From positions 1 through 34,997 of the forward strand of contig JAFIFY010000100.1 in assembly GCA_020831765.1 (NCBI GenBank): a stretch of DNA of 34,997 nt, written 5' to 3'. Under the pieces are notes generated by a model. The model was not told the origin of the DNA, searched no databases, and worked only from the letters and a program-made list of their open reading frames with translations. Shown here in pieces: positions 34,861-34,997 of the stretch (positions are counted from its first letter, which is position 1; every line of letters begins with the position of its first letter). The stretch comes from Phycisphaeraceae bacterium. GTDB lineage: Bacteria > Planctomycetota > Phycisphaerae > Phycisphaerales > Phycisphaeraceae. A program made the translations under genes and the position numbers.

Positions 34861-34997
34861 CTATGCGCTCAGGCGACGGACCGAGCGGGCGTGGTGATCA
34901 TCCAGCATCCGCTCGTATTCGGTGAAGTCCATCCTTACGAAGATCGTGGCCAGCTCGGGGTCGAATTGCTGATTGCGGCAGCGCTCGATCTCATCAA
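34861..34997 (-). CDS. 3' end of an HD-GYP-type gene (cut by the window edge)
   Basis: The last 45 codons of a minus-strand gene ending at TAG 34861-34863. The visible protein reads DEIERCRNQQFDPELATIF, then ...MDFTEYERMLDDHHARSVR. The pattern I.....QFDP.L...F is the end of HD-GYP domains, which hydrolyse cyclic di-GMP. The HD and GYP motifs lie outside the window, so function is only inferred. It precedes the GT2 gene by 71 bases on the same strand. Confidence 0.6.
   Translation of the reverse strand, partial: DEIERCRNQQFDPELATIFVRMDFTEYERMLDDHHARSVRRLSA

Overview
The window looks like a chromosomal segment of a high-GC, Gram-negative-type bacterium, most likely a planctomycete of the Phycisphaerae type. 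This is inference from gene content and style, not from a marker gene: large multi-PAS kinases, atypical ECF-like sigma factors, a cytosolic GHL6-type glycosidase and an ABC-dependent polysaccharide locus. No rRNA, tRNA, CRISPR array, insertion sequence or origin was recognised.

Left part (1-10.2 kb): a secreted TorF/Gcw_chp-like beta-barrel protein ends in a strong intrinsic terminator. It is followed by a very large orphan hybrid-free sensor histidine kinase (membrane sensor, CHASE, three PAS, HisKA, HATPase). Convergent to it is an MsbA-type ABC exporter, then an ECF-like sigma factor with what looks like two sigma-4-type helix-turn-helix units. A HAD phosphatase and a dienelactone-hydrolase-like lipoprotein are divergently transcribed from a repeat-containing region.

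Middle (10.2-27.4 kb): eleven genes in a row lie on the minus strand. In transcription order they are a GHL6/beta-galactosidase-trimerisation protein, recG, a VanZ-family protein overlapping murJ, a Sua5-like/YwlE-like fusion overlapping rpiB, a 723-residue membrane/coiled-coil protein of unknown function, an AspT/YidE-type transporter with RCK_C domains, a UPF0104/LPG-synthase-type flippase-like protein, and two tandem paralogues of a DUF3592/arrestin-like membrane protein. The fusion plus rpiB reproduces the Firmicutes ywlC-ywlE-ywlF order.

Right part (27.6-35 kb): a class III-type PPK2 polyphosphate kinase precedes a G-rich, mosaic region. There a 106-bp copy of the start of the polysaccharide-export permease is left as a truncated fragment, followed by a possible sulfotransferase scrap on the other strand and a CDP-paratose-2-epimerase-like gene with clearly different codon use (GAC-rich). 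Then come the intact permease, its Wzt-type ATPase, a family-4 glycosyltransferase and, on the other strand, a family-2 glycosyltransferase. Together they form a surface-polysaccharide (O-antigen-like) synthesis and export locus that appears to have been remodelled by recombination. The window ends inside the 3' end of a probable HD-GYP gene.
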